Assembly: GCF_042433515.1 (NCBI RefSeq)
Contig: NZ_JBHLVH010000014.1
Span: forward strand, 1-64,000
Length of the DNA: 64,000 nucleotides
Direction of reading: 5' to 3'
Source: Kytococcus schroeteri
GTDB taxonomy: Bacteria; Actinomycetota; Actinomycetes; Actinomycetales; Dermatophilaceae
Made by a program: the position numbers and the translations under genes. The notes below the pieces were generated by a model that did not search any database, had not been told where the DNA came from, and saw only the letters and a program-made list of their open reading frames with translations. Below are positions 46,785 to 55,356 of the stretch, in pieces (position 1 is the stretch's first letter; the number at the start of each line of letters is the position of its first letter).

Positions 46785-47014
46785 CCGTCCTTCCCGGTCA
46801 GCTCGTGCACGCCCACGGTCTCGCGGTGGAAGCCGCGCACGGCCACGAAGTCCTGCAGGTGCTGCAGGTGTCCGTCGCACGCGGTCCACACCTTGCGCCG
46901 GTCGGGAGCGTGCAGGGCGGGGTTGTTCCACACGATGGCGTGCACCCCGGCCGCGCGGCAGCCGGTGGCGCTGCACACCACCTCGCCGACAGGGGAGCCG
47001 GGCCGCTCAGTCAT
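46781..47014 (-). CDS. Small conserved actinobacterial protein with paired cysteines
   Basis: A 77-residue protein of the group found next to SURF1 genes in actinobacteria and often mis-annotated as acetone carboxylase. It contains VVCSATGCRAAGVHAIVWNN near residues 12-31 and APDRRKVWTACDGHLQHLQDF near 36-56. Cys13, Cys18 and Cys45 with His48 could bind a metal, probably zinc (inference). There is no signal peptide. It overlaps the upstream DUF3099 gene by eight bases and SURF1 by four. The function is unknown. Confidence 0.8.
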   Translation of the reverse strand: MTERPGSPVGEVVCSATGCRAAGVHAIVWNNPALHAPDRRKVWTACDGHLQHLQDFVAVRGFHRETVGVHELTGKDG

Positions 47015-47399
47015 CGACCACGTCGCCGACGACGACCTCCGGACCCCGGTGGGCCCCGGTGGGCTGCTCGGTCGGCGCCTCGAGCGGACGCACCCGCGGC
47101 CCCACCTGGTCCGGCCCGGCGCCGGGCGCCTCCACGGTGCGCGCGTTGGCCTTGACCACGGCGATGTACGGGATGAGCACCGCGAAGGCCAGCAGCAGGA
47201 CCCCCACCGGCACGCTGATGCGCTGGATGATGAGCCACGCCCCGATGGGGAAGGTGACGATGCGCAGGCCCATCTGCCACAGGTACACCTTGAGCCGGTG
47301 GTCTCGCTCGACCTGGGCCGAGGGCGAGGCGGTGGTCACGGAGGCCACCGGACGGCGGTCGCCGGAACCGGGGCGCGGGTGCTGGGAGGGGGTGGCCAT
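47007..47399 (-). CDS. DUF3099 family membrane protein
   Basis: A 130-residue protein with two hydrophobic helices, MGLRIVTFPIGAWLIIQRI near residues 44-62 and VGVLLLAFAVLIPYIAVVKAN near 65-85. They are preceded by SVTTASPSAQVERDHRLKVYL, the DUF3099 pattern. The carboxy-terminal 45 residues are hydrophilic and proline-rich. The ATG at 47399 has GGAGG upstream and a TAGACT box just before it. First gene of a three-gene unit with the small Cys protein and SURF1. No biochemical role is known. Confidence 0.82.
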   Translation of the reverse strand: MATPSQHPRPGSGDRRPVASVTTASPSAQVERDHRLKVYLWQMGLRIVTFPIGAWLIIQRISVPVGVLLLAFAVLIPYIAVVKANARTVEAPGAGPDQVGPRVRPLEAPTEQPTGAHRGPEVVVGDVVDD

Positions 47400-47540
47400 G
47401 AGGCCTCCGAGTCTACGCACCGGGCCCGCGAGCACGACAGGGCGTCGTAGGCGTGGGGCCACCGGAGGCACCGCCGGGCGGCGCCATCAGAACGTGTGAC
47501 GCAGCGCACCGTGAAAGGGGACAGTGCCCCGGCCACGGTC

Positions 47541-47546
47541 TAGGGT
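47541..47546 (+). promoter_or_regulatory. Putative -10 element of fabG (leaderless)
   Basis: TAGGGT lies seven bases before the fabG ATG at 47554, predicting a transcript that begins at the start codon. Confidence 0.5.
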
Positions 47547-47553
47547 GCAGCCG

Positions 47554-48267
47554 ATGAGCACCTCACGACGCACCCTGGTCACCGGCGGCAACCGCGGCAT
47601 CGGCGAGGCGATCGCCCGCCACCTCCAGCAGGAGGGGCACGAGGTGGTCGTCACCTCCCGCAGCGGCGAGGCCCCCGAGGGGCTGCGCGCCGTCGCCTGC
47701 GACGTCACCGACACCGCCTCGGTGGACGCCGCCTTCAAGCAGGCCGAGGAGCTCCTCGGCGGCACCGTCGAGGTGCTCGTGGCCAACGCCGGCATCACCG
47801 CCGACGGCCTGAGCATGCGCATGAAGGACGAGGACTTCGCCGGGGTGCTCGACACCAACCTGCACGGCGCCTTCCGCTGCGTGCGCGCAGCCCAGAAGGG
47901 CATGATCCGCGGCAAGTTCGGCCGGGTGCTGCTCATCGGCTCCGTGGTGGGCCTCTACGGCTCGCCCGGGCAGGCCAACTACGCCGCGTCCAAGGCGGGC
48001 CTCGTGGGTCTTGCCCGTGCGCTCACGCGCGAGCTCGGCTCCCGCGGCATCACCACCAACGTGGTGGCCCCGGGCTTCGTCCGCACCGACATGACCGACG
48101 CCCTGCCGCAGGAGCGTCAGGACGCCTACCTGGCCAGCATCCCGGCCGGCCGCTTCGCCGAGGCCGACGAGGTGGCCCAGGTGGTCGGCTTCCTGGCCTC
48201 CGACGCCGCCGGCTACGTCTCGGGCGCCGTCGTGCCCGTGGACGGCGGCTTGGGCATGGGTCACTGA
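47554..48267 (+). CDS. fabG: 3-oxoacyl-[acyl-carrier-protein] reductase
   Basis: An SDR-family NADPH reductase of fatty acid elongation (MabA/FabG1 type). The 237-residue product has the cofactor motif TLVTGGNRGIGEAIA near residues 7-21 and LVANAGIT near 76-83. The catalytic Ser/Tyr/Lys set is in LLIGSVVGLYGSPGQANYAASKAGL near 129-153, and VAPGFVRTDMT follows near 170-180. It lies 47 bases upstream of fabI, the same fabG-inhA order as in mycobacteria. Confidence 0.94.
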   Translation: MSTSRRTLVTGGNRGIGEAIARHLQQEGHEVVVTSRSGEAPEGLRAVACDVTDTASVDAAFKQAEELLGGTVEVLVANAGITADGLSMRMKDEDFAGVLDTNLHGAFRCVRAAQKGMIRGKFGRVLLIGSVVGLYGSPGQANYAASKAGLVGLARALTRELGSRGITTNVVAPGFVRTDMTDALPQERQDAYLASIPAGRFAEADEVAQVVGFLASDAAGYVSGAVVPVDGGLGMGH

Positions 48268-48314
48268 GCCCCCCCGAACGCACGCACCACCCCCACCTGC
48301 GAGAGGACCCCTTG

Positions 48315-49136
48315 ATGAGCGAGACCACCCCCGAGCGCAAGACCACCGGCGCCATGGAGCAGTCGCCCACCGGCACCGGCCTGCTGGCGGGCAAGACGCT
48401 GCTGGTCACCGGCGTGCTGATGGAGTCCTCCATCGCCTTCCACGTGGCCCGCCTGGCCCAGGAGCAGGGCGCCACCGTGATCCTCACCGGCTTCGGCCGC
48501 GGGCTGAAGCTCACCCAGGCCATGTCGCGCCGCCTGCCGGCCGAGGCCCCCGTGGTGGAGCTCGACGTGACCGACCCCGAGCAGCTGGACTCCCTGGCCG
48601 AGCGCCTCAAGGAGTACACCTCGGAGCTGCACGGCGTGCTGCACTCCATCGGCTTCGCCCCCGAGGGCGCCTTCAACTTCCTCGAGGCCACCTGGGAGGA
48701 CGTCTCCACCGCGGTGCACGTCTCCTCCTACTCGCTGAAGTCCCTGGCGCTGGCCGCGAAGCCGCTCATGGTGGAGGGCTCGGCCGTGGTGGGCCTGACC
48801 TTCGACGGCCGCTACGCTTGGCCGGTGTACGACTGGATGGGCGTGGCCAAGGCCGCCTTCGAGTCCGTCAACCGCTACCTGGCCCGCGACCTGGGCCCGG
48901 ACGGCATCCGCTGCAACCTCGTCTCGGCCGGCCCCATCCGCACCACGGCCGCCAAGTCCATCCCCGGCTTCTCGCAGTTCGAGGAGAGCTGGGACGGCCG
49001 CGCCCCGCTCGGCTGGTCCATCCAGCTCTCCGAGCCCGCCGCCCGCGCGTGCGTGGCCCTGTTCTCCGACTGGTTCCCGGCCACCACCGGCGAGATCGTC
49101 CACGTCGACGGTGGCGTGCACGCCACCGGCCAGTGA
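48315..49136 (+). CDS. fabI: Enoyl-[acyl-carrier-protein] reductase (NADH), FabI/InhA type
   Basis: Reduces the enoyl-ACP double bond in the last step of each elongation cycle. The 273-residue product has a 25-residue leader and then KTLLVTGVLMESSIAFHVARL near 27-47, HSIGFAPEGAFNFLEATWED near 113-132, and the catalytic YDWMGVAKAAFESVNRYLARDL near 171-192 with Tyr and Lys. AGPIRTTAAKSIPGF near 203-217 is the substrate-lid region, as in InhA. The ATG at 48315 follows GAGAGG. The ferrochelatase gene found next in mycobacteria is absent here; a Mur-ligase gene takes its place. Confidence 0.95.
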   Translation: MSETTPERKTTGAMEQSPTGTGLLAGKTLLVTGVLMESSIAFHVARLAQEQGATVILTGFGRGLKLTQAMSRRLPAEAPVVELDVTDPEQLDSLAERLKEYTSELHGVLHSIGFAPEGAFNFLEATWEDVSTAVHVSSYSLKSLALAAKPLMVEGSAVVGLTFDGRYAWPVYDWMGVAKAAFESVNRYLARDLGPDGIRCNLVSAGPIRTTAAKSIPGFSQFEESWDGRAPLGWSIQLSEPAARACVALFSDWFPATTGEIVHVDGGVHATGQ

Positions 49137-49149
49137 GCCGCTGACACCC

Positions 49150-49189
49150 GGGCCCGGGTCGCGTGAGGAAACCCACGCGGCCCGGGCCC
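49150..49189 (+). terminator. Terminator of fabG-fabI
   Basis: GGGCCCGGGTCGCGTG pairs with CACGCGGCCCGGGCCC over 16 bases (one mismatch) with an eight-base loop, 13 bases after the fabI stop. Confidence 0.75.
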
Positions 49190-49222
49190 TCTCGTGCCGT
49201 CGCCGGCGGCTGCGGCGGGCCG

Positions 49223-49228
49223 TAGGCT
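49223..49228 (+). promoter_or_regulatory. Putative -10 element of the Mur-ligase/TPR gene (leaderless)
   Basis: TAGGCT ends six bases before the ATG at 49235, so transcription is expected to begin at the start codon. Confidence 0.5.
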
Positions 49229-49234
49229 GGCGCA

Positions 49235-51412
49235 ATGACTTCCCCCCACGTCCGGGTGTCCGAGGTGCGGCTCCTCGAGGGTCCCAACCTGTACTACACG
49301 CGGGCTGCCGTGAAGGTGATGCTGTCCGCGCCGGTGATCAGCGAGGCGCCGCGCGAGCAGTGCCTCGAGGTGGCTGCCGCGCTGGGCATGACGCGCACCG
49401 CGCCGGGGCAGCCGCACGGCGAGCAGCGCCAGCGCTTCCTCATCCGCCTGGTGCGCCACGTGCTGCGCACCCTGGGCCAGCGGGCAGGGCTGGGGGCCAT
49501 CACCGCGCGGGGGCGCGACGGCAAGGAGTGGGGCGACGTGACGGTCGCCTTCCGCTGGGGGCGCGCCGGGACCGGCCGGGCGATGGGGGAGGCCCTGGGC
49601 CCTCTGCTGGAGGCCCTGTGGGAGGAGCCGGGCGAGCGGGACCGCCTCTTCGAGGAGGCCGCCACCACCGTCCGCGAGGCCGACCCGGGCCGCCGCCCGG
49701 AGACCGTGCGCCCGACCGTGCCGGTCGCCTCGATCACCGGCACCAACGGCAAGACCACCACCACGCGGATCCTGGCCCACATCGCGATGACGGCCGGCAA
49801 GGTGACGGCGTGGTCGTCCACCGACGGCGTGCTGCGCCAGGGCGAGTGGCTGGTCAAGGGCGACTACTCGGGCCCCTCGGGCGCCCGGACCGCGCTGCAG
49901 TCCGGCGGGGTGGAGATCGGCATCCTGGAGACCGCCCGCGGCGGCCTGCTGCAGAAGGGGATGGGGGTGCCCTTCAACGACGTCTCGGTGGTCACCAACG
50001 TCTCAGCCGACCACCTGGGCACGCACGGCATCGACACCCTCGACCAGCTGGCGGAGGTCAAGGGGATCATCACGCACGTCACCAAGCCGGACGGCTGGGT
50101 GGTGCTCAACGGCGACGACCCGCGCGTGTGGGCCATGCGCCACCGCGCCACGGGCCGCATCTGGTGCTTCAGCCTCGACCCGAGCAGCCCCGCGCTGCGC
50201 GAGGCGGTGGAGGCCGGCGGGGCGGGCATGACCGTCATCGACAACAACGTGGCGCTGGTGACCGGCTACGGCGACCCGGTGCACCTGGTCTCGCTGCTCG
50301 ACGTGCCGATGACGATCGGCGGCATCAGCCGCGTGAACACCGCCAACGTGCTGGCCGCGGCCGCCGCCGCGCTGGGTCTGGGCCTGCCGCGCGAGGCGGT
50401 GGTGGACGGGCTGCGCACCTTCCTGGCGAGCCGCGAGCAGAACCCGGCCCGCATGAACATCTACCGCTGGCGCACGCAGGACGGCTGGGCCACGGTGGTC
50501 TGCGACCTCGCGCACAACGAGGCCGGCGTGGAGGCCGTGCTGGAGGTGGCCGACGGGCTGCGCCTGCCGGGCTCGGAGGTGCACATCACCCTCGGCGGGC
50601 TGGGTGACCGGACCGGCGAGATCCTCGAGGGGATGGGCGCCATCGCCGGTCGCCTGGCCGACCGCACCCACCTTGTGACCAAGGACCACTACCTGCGCGG
50701 CCGGGAGGCCGACGAGGTGTTCGGCCACATGCGCCAGGGCCTGGCCAGCGTGGGCGCCGTCCCCGCGGGCACCTTCCCGGACGAGGTCTCGGCGATGCGC
50801 GGCCTGCTGCCCACGCTGCGCGACGGCGACGTGCTGGCCTTCACCGTGCACGACATGCGCCAGCAGGTGTGGGACACCCTCGACGAGATGGGTGCCGAGC
50901 CGATCACCCCGCGCCAGCTCTCCTCGCTGCTGCGCCGGGCCCGCGGCCAGCACGAGCTCGACGGCGCCTTCGAGGAGGCCGCTGCCCAGGAGCCGGCCCA
51001 GCGCGCGGCGACCCTCGAGGCGCTCACCGCCGAGCACGCCGGCGACCCGCGGGTGCACTTCGAGCTGGCCCGCGCCCTGGACGCCGCCGGCCGCACCGAC
51101 GATGCCATCGGCGAGCACGAGCGCGCCCTGGACCTGGGGCTGCGTGAGCCGCACCGCTTCGTGAGCCTCATGGAGCGCGCCCTGGCCGCGCGGGACGCAG
51201 GACAGCACGAGCGGGCCCGCACCTGGGCGCAGGAGCTCTCCGAGCGCTACGAGGACTCCACCGCCGCGGCCGCCCTGGCCGTCCTCAGCGGCGCCGACGC
51301 GGGGCAGGCCGAGGAGGCCGCCGTCCGCGCCGCCCGCTGGATGGTGGGGCGCAGCACCACGCCGCGTGACTGGGAGTTCTCCGAGCGGCTCACCGGTACC
51401 GCCACGGACTGA
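49235..51412 (+). CDS. Mur-ligase family protein with CphA-like N-domain and TPR-like tail
   Basis: A 725-residue ATP-dependent amide ligase homologue beside cyanophycin genes. Residues 1-150 resemble the CphA amino-terminal domain (VRLLEGPNLYY and VAFRWGRAGTGRAMGEAL, against YRGANLWS and RVGRAAGEFAV in the neighbour). Residues 160-575 form a Mur ligase: P-loop SITGTNGKTTTTRIL near 167-181, VTNVSADHLGTHG near 251-263, VVLNGDDPRVW near 289-299 and VVCDLAHNEAGVEAV near 424-438. The CphA ATP-grasp domain is missing. Residues 590-725 are alanine/arginine-rich helical repeats resembling TPRs (DPRVHFELARALDAAGRTDD). It cannot make cyanophycin alone; a role in extending, releasing or modifying the polymer is inferred. 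Convergent with cphA. Confidence 0.8.
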   Translation: MTSPHVRVSEVRLLEGPNLYYTRAAVKVMLSAPVISEAPREQCLEVAAALGMTRTAPGQPHGEQRQRFLIRLVRHVLRTLGQRAGLGAITARGRDGKEWGDVTVAFRWGRAGTGRAMGEALGPLLEALWEEPGERDRLFEEAATTVREADPGRRPETVRPTVPVASITGTNGKTTTTRILAHIAMTAGKVTAWSSTDGVLRQGEWLVKGDYSGPSGARTALQSGGVEIGILETARGGLLQKGMGVPFNDVSVVTNVSADHLGTHGIDTLDQLAEVKGIITHVTKPDGWVVLNGDDPRVWAMRHRATGRIWCFSLDPSSPALREAVEAGGAGMTVIDNNVALVTGYGDPVHLVSLLDVPMTIGGISRVNTANVLAAAAAALGLGLPREAVVDGLRTFLASREQNPARMNIYRWRTQDGWATVVCDLAHNEAGVEAVLEVADGLRLPGSEVHITLGGLGDRTGEILEGMGAIAGRLADRTHLVTKDHYLRGREADEVFGHMRQGLASVGAVPAGTFPDEVSAMRGLLPTLRDGDVLAFTVHDMRQQVWDTLDEMGAEPITPRQLSSLLRRARGQHELDGAFEEAAAQEPAQRAATLEALTAEHAGDPRVHFELARALDAAGRTDDAIGEHERALDLGLREPHRFVSLMERALAARDAGQHERARTWAQELSERYEDSTAAAALAVLSGADAGQAEEAAVRAARWMVGRSTTPRDWEFSERLTGTATD

Positions 51413-51435
51413 CGCCCGCTCCCGCCGCGTACACG

Positions 51436-51471
51436 AGGGCGGCCGGCCCCCACCCGGGGACCGGCCGCCCT
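51436..51471. terminator. Bidirectional terminator between the Mur-ligase gene and cphA
   Basis: AGGGCGGCCGG and CCGGCCGCCCT form an 11-bp stem around a C/G-rich 14-base loop that can pair further, between convergent genes. Confidence 0.75.
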
Positions 51472-51487
51472 GGTGGTGCGGGGGACC

Positions 51488-54268
51488 TCAGGAGAGGTCG
51501 GGGTCGGCCACCATGAGCCCGGCGTCCTTGGGGGCCGGGTGGGCGCGGTGGGTGAACTCCTCCAGGCCGCGCATGACCTCGGCGTGCTGGTCCACCGCCA
51601 GCGCCACCACGTCGCCGGGCTCGGCCAGGCCGAGCGCCAGCTTGCAGGCCTCCTGCTCGTCGGGCTGCTCGTGCAGGGTGACGGCCAGTCCCTCGGCCTC
51701 GGCCACCTCCCGGGCGCCCTCCAGCACCAGGCGGGCCGACTCACCGGCCGGGCGGCGGCGCAGGTTCTTGTCCTCGCGGACCACCAGGTGGTCGAAGTAG
51801 CGCGCCGCGATGCGGCCCAGCTCGCGGATGTCGTCATCACGGCGGTCGCCGGCGGCGCCCACCACGCCGATGCGCTGCGGGGCCTGGTCGTCCTCGCCCA
51901 GCTGCGCGGCCCGGTTGACCACGAACTGGCCCAGCGCCTCGATGCCGGCCGGGTTGTGCGCGTAGTCCACGTACACCTCGGCGCCGTTGACGTCCACGCG
52001 GTTGAGGCGCCCGGGGGAGAGGTAGTAGTCCGGCGCGAAGGAGCGCAGACCGGCCCGGATGTCGTGCAGCGGGGCGCCGGAGCACCAGGCGGCACCGGCG
52101 GCCGCCATCGCGTTGGCCACGTTGAAGCGGGCCGCGCCGCCGTAGGTGGCCGGGATGGTGTGCGTCCAGGTGAGCGGCATCCACCGCTTGCCCTCGGCCA
52201 GCACGATTCGCTCGCCGCGCTCGGTCTGTTCCAGCAGCACCGCGAGGCCGCCGCGCAGGAGGCGCTTCTCCACGAACGCGCGCTCAGCGCTGCCCGGCTC
52301 GGCCATGGAGAACCACACCACCTGCCCGCGGCAGCGGTTGCGCATCTGCCGCACCAGCGGGTCGTCGGCGTTGAGCACGGCGTAGCCGCTGCGGGGCACG
52401 GCCGAGACGATGACGCTCTTGATCTCGGCCAGCTGCTCCACGGTGTCCACGCCACCCAGGCCCAGGTGGTCGGCGGTCACGTTGGTCACCACGGCCACGT
52501 CGTTCTTGTCGTAGCCCAGGCCCTCGCGGATGATGCCGCCGCGCGCCACCTCCATCACGGCGAAGTCCACGCGCGGGTGCTGCAGCACGGTGCGCGCCGA
52601 CTTGGGGCCCGAGGCGTCGCGGCGGATCACCAGGCGCTCGTTGATGGCCACACCGTCGGTGCTCGTCATGCCGACGTGGCGGCCGCTGCCGCGCATGATG
52701 TGGCCCACCATGCGGCTGGTGGTGGTCTTGCCGTTGGTGCCGGTGACGGCCACGATCGGCACGCGCGCCGGGGAGCCGGGCGGGAAGAGCAGATCGAGCA
52801 CCGGCTTGGCGATGAACTGCGGCTCGCCCTCGGTGGGGTGGGTGTGCATGCGGAAGCCGGGGGCCGCGTTGACCTCCACGATCGCACCGCCCACCTCGGA
52901 GACCGACTGGGTGATGTCCGGGCACATGAAGTCGATGCCGGCGATGTCCAGCCCGACGATGCGGGCGGCCTCCTCGGCGATCTCGATGTTGTCCGGGTGC
53001 GCCTCCCAGGTGCGGTCGATGGAGATGCCGCCGGTGGACATGTTGCCGGTGCGCACCAGCGGCACGGCCTCGCCGGCGGCCGGCACGGACTCGGGGGAGT
53101 GGCCCTGCTCGGCCAGGTAGGCCTCGGCCGCCGCGTCCAGCGCGATGCGGGTGAGCACCTTCTCGTGGCCCACGCCGCGGCGCGGGTCCTGGTTGGCGAG
53201 GTCGACCAGCTCCCGGACGGTGCTCGTGCCGTCGCCGACCACCTGGGCGGGTACGCGCTCGGCCACGGCGGCGAGCTTGCCGCCGATCACCAGGAAGCGG
53301 TAGTCCTTGCCCACCACGTAGGACTCCACCACCACGATGCCGCGACGCGACTGGGCCAGGGCGGTGTCGAAGCCCTCGCGGACCTCGTCGGCGTCCTGCA
53401 GGTTCAGGCAGACCCCGCGGCCGTGGTTGCCGTCCAGCGGCTTGACCACCACGGGATACCCGATGGACTCGGCGAGCTCGACGGCGGCCTCCTTGTCCCG
53501 CGTGGTGGCCGACCGGGGCACCGGCAGGCCGGCCCCGGAGAGCAGCGCGGTGGTCATGGACTTGTCGCCGGCCACGTCGACGGCCAGCGCCGAGGTGCGC
53601 GAGGTCATCGTGGCCCGGATGCGCTGGGCGTGCACGCCCTGGCCGAGCTGCACGAAGCTGTGCTGGTTGAGCCGGATCCACGGGATGTCGCGGGACTCGG
53701 CCTCCTCGATGATGGCCTGCGTGGACGGCCCGAAGGCGGTGCGCTGGGCCAGCCGCAGGAAGTCGTCGAGCTCGGCGGAGAAGTCCAGCGGCGCGGCCTG
53801 CGGGTCCACCGAGTGGTTCACGATGCGCACCGCGAACTCACCGGCGGCGCGGCCGACGCGCTCCTCCTGGTAGGCGAAGATCATGTTGTAGCGGCCGGGG
53901 TGGCCGGGCACCGAGCGGGTCTTGCCGCGGGTGACGCGGTGGCCGGCCAGGTTCTGCAGCTCCAGGGACACGTGCTCGGCGATGTGCCCCATCCACGTGC
54001 CGTCGTGCAGGCGCTCCACGAAGCCGCCCTTCCGGCCCAGCGAGCAGCCGTGCTCGTGCAGTCCGGGCACCATCTCCAGGAGGCGGTCGGTGAAGCCGTC
54101 GATGGCACTGGAGGGGTACTGCTCGAGCACGCCCAGGTCCACCACGAAGTGCATGGCCTGGCGGTAGGACCACAGGTTGGCGCCGCGGTAGGTCTTGGCG
54201 GACACCACCTGCAGGGTGGGGGCGGGCCCCTCGTCGACCGTCGGGGCCGGGTTCTGCTGGGCGTTCAT
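51488..54268 (-). CDS. cphA: Cyanophycin synthetase
   Basis: Polymerises aspartate and arginine into the storage polymer cyanophycin without a ribosome. The 926-residue product has all three CphA modules. The N-domain spans about 20-160 (LQVVSAKTYRGANLWSYRQA, GTWMGHIAEHVSLELQNLAG). The ATP-grasp domain covers about 215-480, with YPVVVKPLDGNHGRGV near 262-277 and AAPGFRMHTHPTEGEPQ near 468-484. The Mur ligase runs from about 500 (VAVTGTNGKTTTSRMVGHIM) through VTNVTADHLGLGGVD to VDYAHNPAGIEAL near 767-779. The length is close to the usual 870-900. Its ATG overlaps the cphB stop, so it is the second gene of a cphB-cphA operon. Confidence 0.95.
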   Translation of the reverse strand: MNAQQNPAPTVDEGPAPTLQVVSAKTYRGANLWSYRQAMHFVVDLGVLEQYPSSAIDGFTDRLLEMVPGLHEHGCSLGRKGGFVERLHDGTWMGHIAEHVSLELQNLAGHRVTRGKTRSVPGHPGRYNMIFAYQEERVGRAAGEFAVRIVNHSVDPQAAPLDFSAELDDFLRLAQRTAFGPSTQAIIEEAESRDIPWIRLNQHSFVQLGQGVHAQRIRATMTSRTSALAVDVAGDKSMTTALLSGAGLPVPRSATTRDKEAAVELAESIGYPVVVKPLDGNHGRGVCLNLQDADEVREGFDTALAQSRRGIVVVESYVVGKDYRFLVIGGKLAAVAERVPAQVVGDGTSTVRELVDLANQDPRRGVGHEKVLTRIALDAAAEAYLAEQGHSPESVPAAGEAVPLVRTGNMSTGGISIDRTWEAHPDNIEIAEEAARIVGLDIAGIDFMCPDITQSVSEVGGAIVEVNAAPGFRMHTHPTEGEPQFIAKPVLDLLFPPGSPARVPIVAVTGTNGKTTTSRMVGHIMRGSGRHVGMTSTDGVAINERLVIRRDASGPKSARTVLQHPRVDFAVMEVARGGIIREGLGYDKNDVAVVTNVTADHLGLGGVDTVEQLAEIKSVIVSAVPRSGYAVLNADDPLVRQMRNRCRGQVVWFSMAEPGSAERAFVEKRLLRGGLAVLLEQTERGERIVLAEGKRWMPLTWTHTIPATYGGAARFNVANAMAAAGAAWCSGAPLHDIRAGLRSFAPDYYLSPGRLNRVDVNGAEVYVDYAHNPAGIEALGQFVVNRAAQLGEDDQAPQRIGVVGAAGDRRDDDIRELGRIAARYFDHLVVREDKNLRRRPAGESARLVLEGAREVAEAEGLAVTLHEQPDEQEACKLALGLAEPGDVVALAVDQHAEVMRGLEEFTHRAHPAPKDAGLMVADPDLS

Positions 54269-55308
54269 CACTGCTCCGCTCGGGTCAGGTGGAGCTGGGC
54301 GCGGCGCACGTCGGCTGCTGCCGAGAGCGCCTCGGCGTCCTCCTCCACGTCGTGGGCGTGTTCGCTGGCGTGTTCCAGCCGGGAGATCTCGGAGGCCTCC
54401 TGGCGCACGGCGTAGCGCGCGTCGTCCTGGGGGTGCTGCTCCACGAAGTGCACGAGGCGGCGCGCGTCGAGGTCGAACAGCGAGCCGGCCGGCAGGGAGT
54501 GCACCACGGCACCGGAGAGCAGCAGCGGGGCGCCCGGGGCGGCCTCGTGGCCGTCGGAGACCGCGTGCGAGCCGTCCACGAGGAAGACCCCGCCGGCACC
54601 GTGCACGGAGAACTCGCGCACCTCGTGCCCGTCGGCGGTGGTGCCGGTGGCCAGCTCCACGGCGGTGTCCTCGTCGATGCCGATGCCCATGAGCGCGGGG
54701 GAGACCGACACCATCGCCATGAGGCGTCCGTAGCGCCCGCGCTGGCTGAAGTGCTGGTCGAGGATGATGTCCGGCACGAGGTCGAGGCCCTGCGAGAGCT
54801 TGCTGGCGCCCTGGTGCGGGGTCAGGCCCTCCTCGCCGTCGCTGATCATGAACCGGCTGAGGATCGACGCGCCGGCGGACGTGCCGCCCACCACGGCGCC
54901 ACGCTCGTGGGCACGGACGAGGGCATCGCCCACGGGGGTGCCCACGAGGAACTGGCTGAGCTTGAGCTGGTTGCCGCCGGTGAGGAACACGCCGGTCGCG
55001 CGGTCCAGGGCGTCGACCCACTTCTGCTCGTGGGCGTCCTGCCGGTCGCGCGGGGAGACCACCTCGGTCTCGGCGGCCCCGAGGCGCTCGAAGAGCGTGG
55101 AGTAGGTCTCACCGGCCTCGCGGTGGAAGGAGGAGGCGGTGGGCACGACCGCCACCCGGGAGTCCTGCCCGCCGGCCAGGGCCACGAACCGGCGGTGCAC
55201 CTTCATCATGTCCCGCCGGTCCTCGGCGCCACCGACGATGAGCAGGCGCCGCACGGGACCGGTGGCGGTCTTGGCGGGCACGGGGACAGAGGGGACCTGC
55301 GGGGACAT
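54268..55308 (-). CDS. cphB: Cyanophycinase with a C-terminal extension
   Basis: A serine exopeptidase that degrades cyanophycin to beta-Asp-Arg dipeptides. The 346-residue product has RRLLIVGGAEDRRD near residues 20-33, GVFLTGGNQLKLSQFLVGTP near 105-125 and the nucleophile in VVGGTSAGASILSRFMI near 137-153. DIILDQHFSQRGRYGRLM follows near 177-194, and GIGIDEDTAVEL near 209-220 provides the oxyanion/histidine region. Residues from about 285 to 346 are an acidic helical extension not seen in minimal cyanophycinases of about 270 residues. First gene of the operon; a TAACAT box six bases before its ATG suggests a leaderless message. Confidence 0.95.
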   Translation of the reverse strand: MSPQVPSVPVPAKTATGPVRRLLIVGGAEDRRDMMKVHRRFVALAGGQDSRVAVVPTASSFHREAGETYSTLFERLGAAETEVVSPRDRQDAHEQKWVDALDRATGVFLTGGNQLKLSQFLVGTPVGDALVRAHERGAVVGGTSAGASILSRFMISDGEEGLTPHQGASKLSQGLDLVPDIILDQHFSQRGRYGRLMAMVSVSPALMGIGIDEDTAVELATGTTADGHEVREFSVHGAGGVFLVDGSHAVSDGHEAAPGAPLLLSGAVVHSLPAGSLFDLDARRLVHFVEQHPQDDARYAVRQEASEISRLEHASEHAHDVEEDAEALSAAADVRRAQLHLTRAEQ

Positions 55309-55314
55309 GGAGCA

Positions 55315-55320
55315 ATGTTA
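55315..55320 (-). promoter_or_regulatory. Putative -10 element of the cphB-cphA operon (leaderless)
   Basis: On the minus strand this reads TAACAT, six bases upstream of the cphB ATG. Confidence 0.55.
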
Positions 55321-55356
55321 GGTGACCCGACCCGCACGTGCCGGCCCGCGGGGCCG

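Noticed and set aside
46781..47014. Acetone carboxylase annotation for the small Cys-containing protein
   Set aside because: At 77 residues it is far too short and has no carboxylase motif; the name is a propagated database label.
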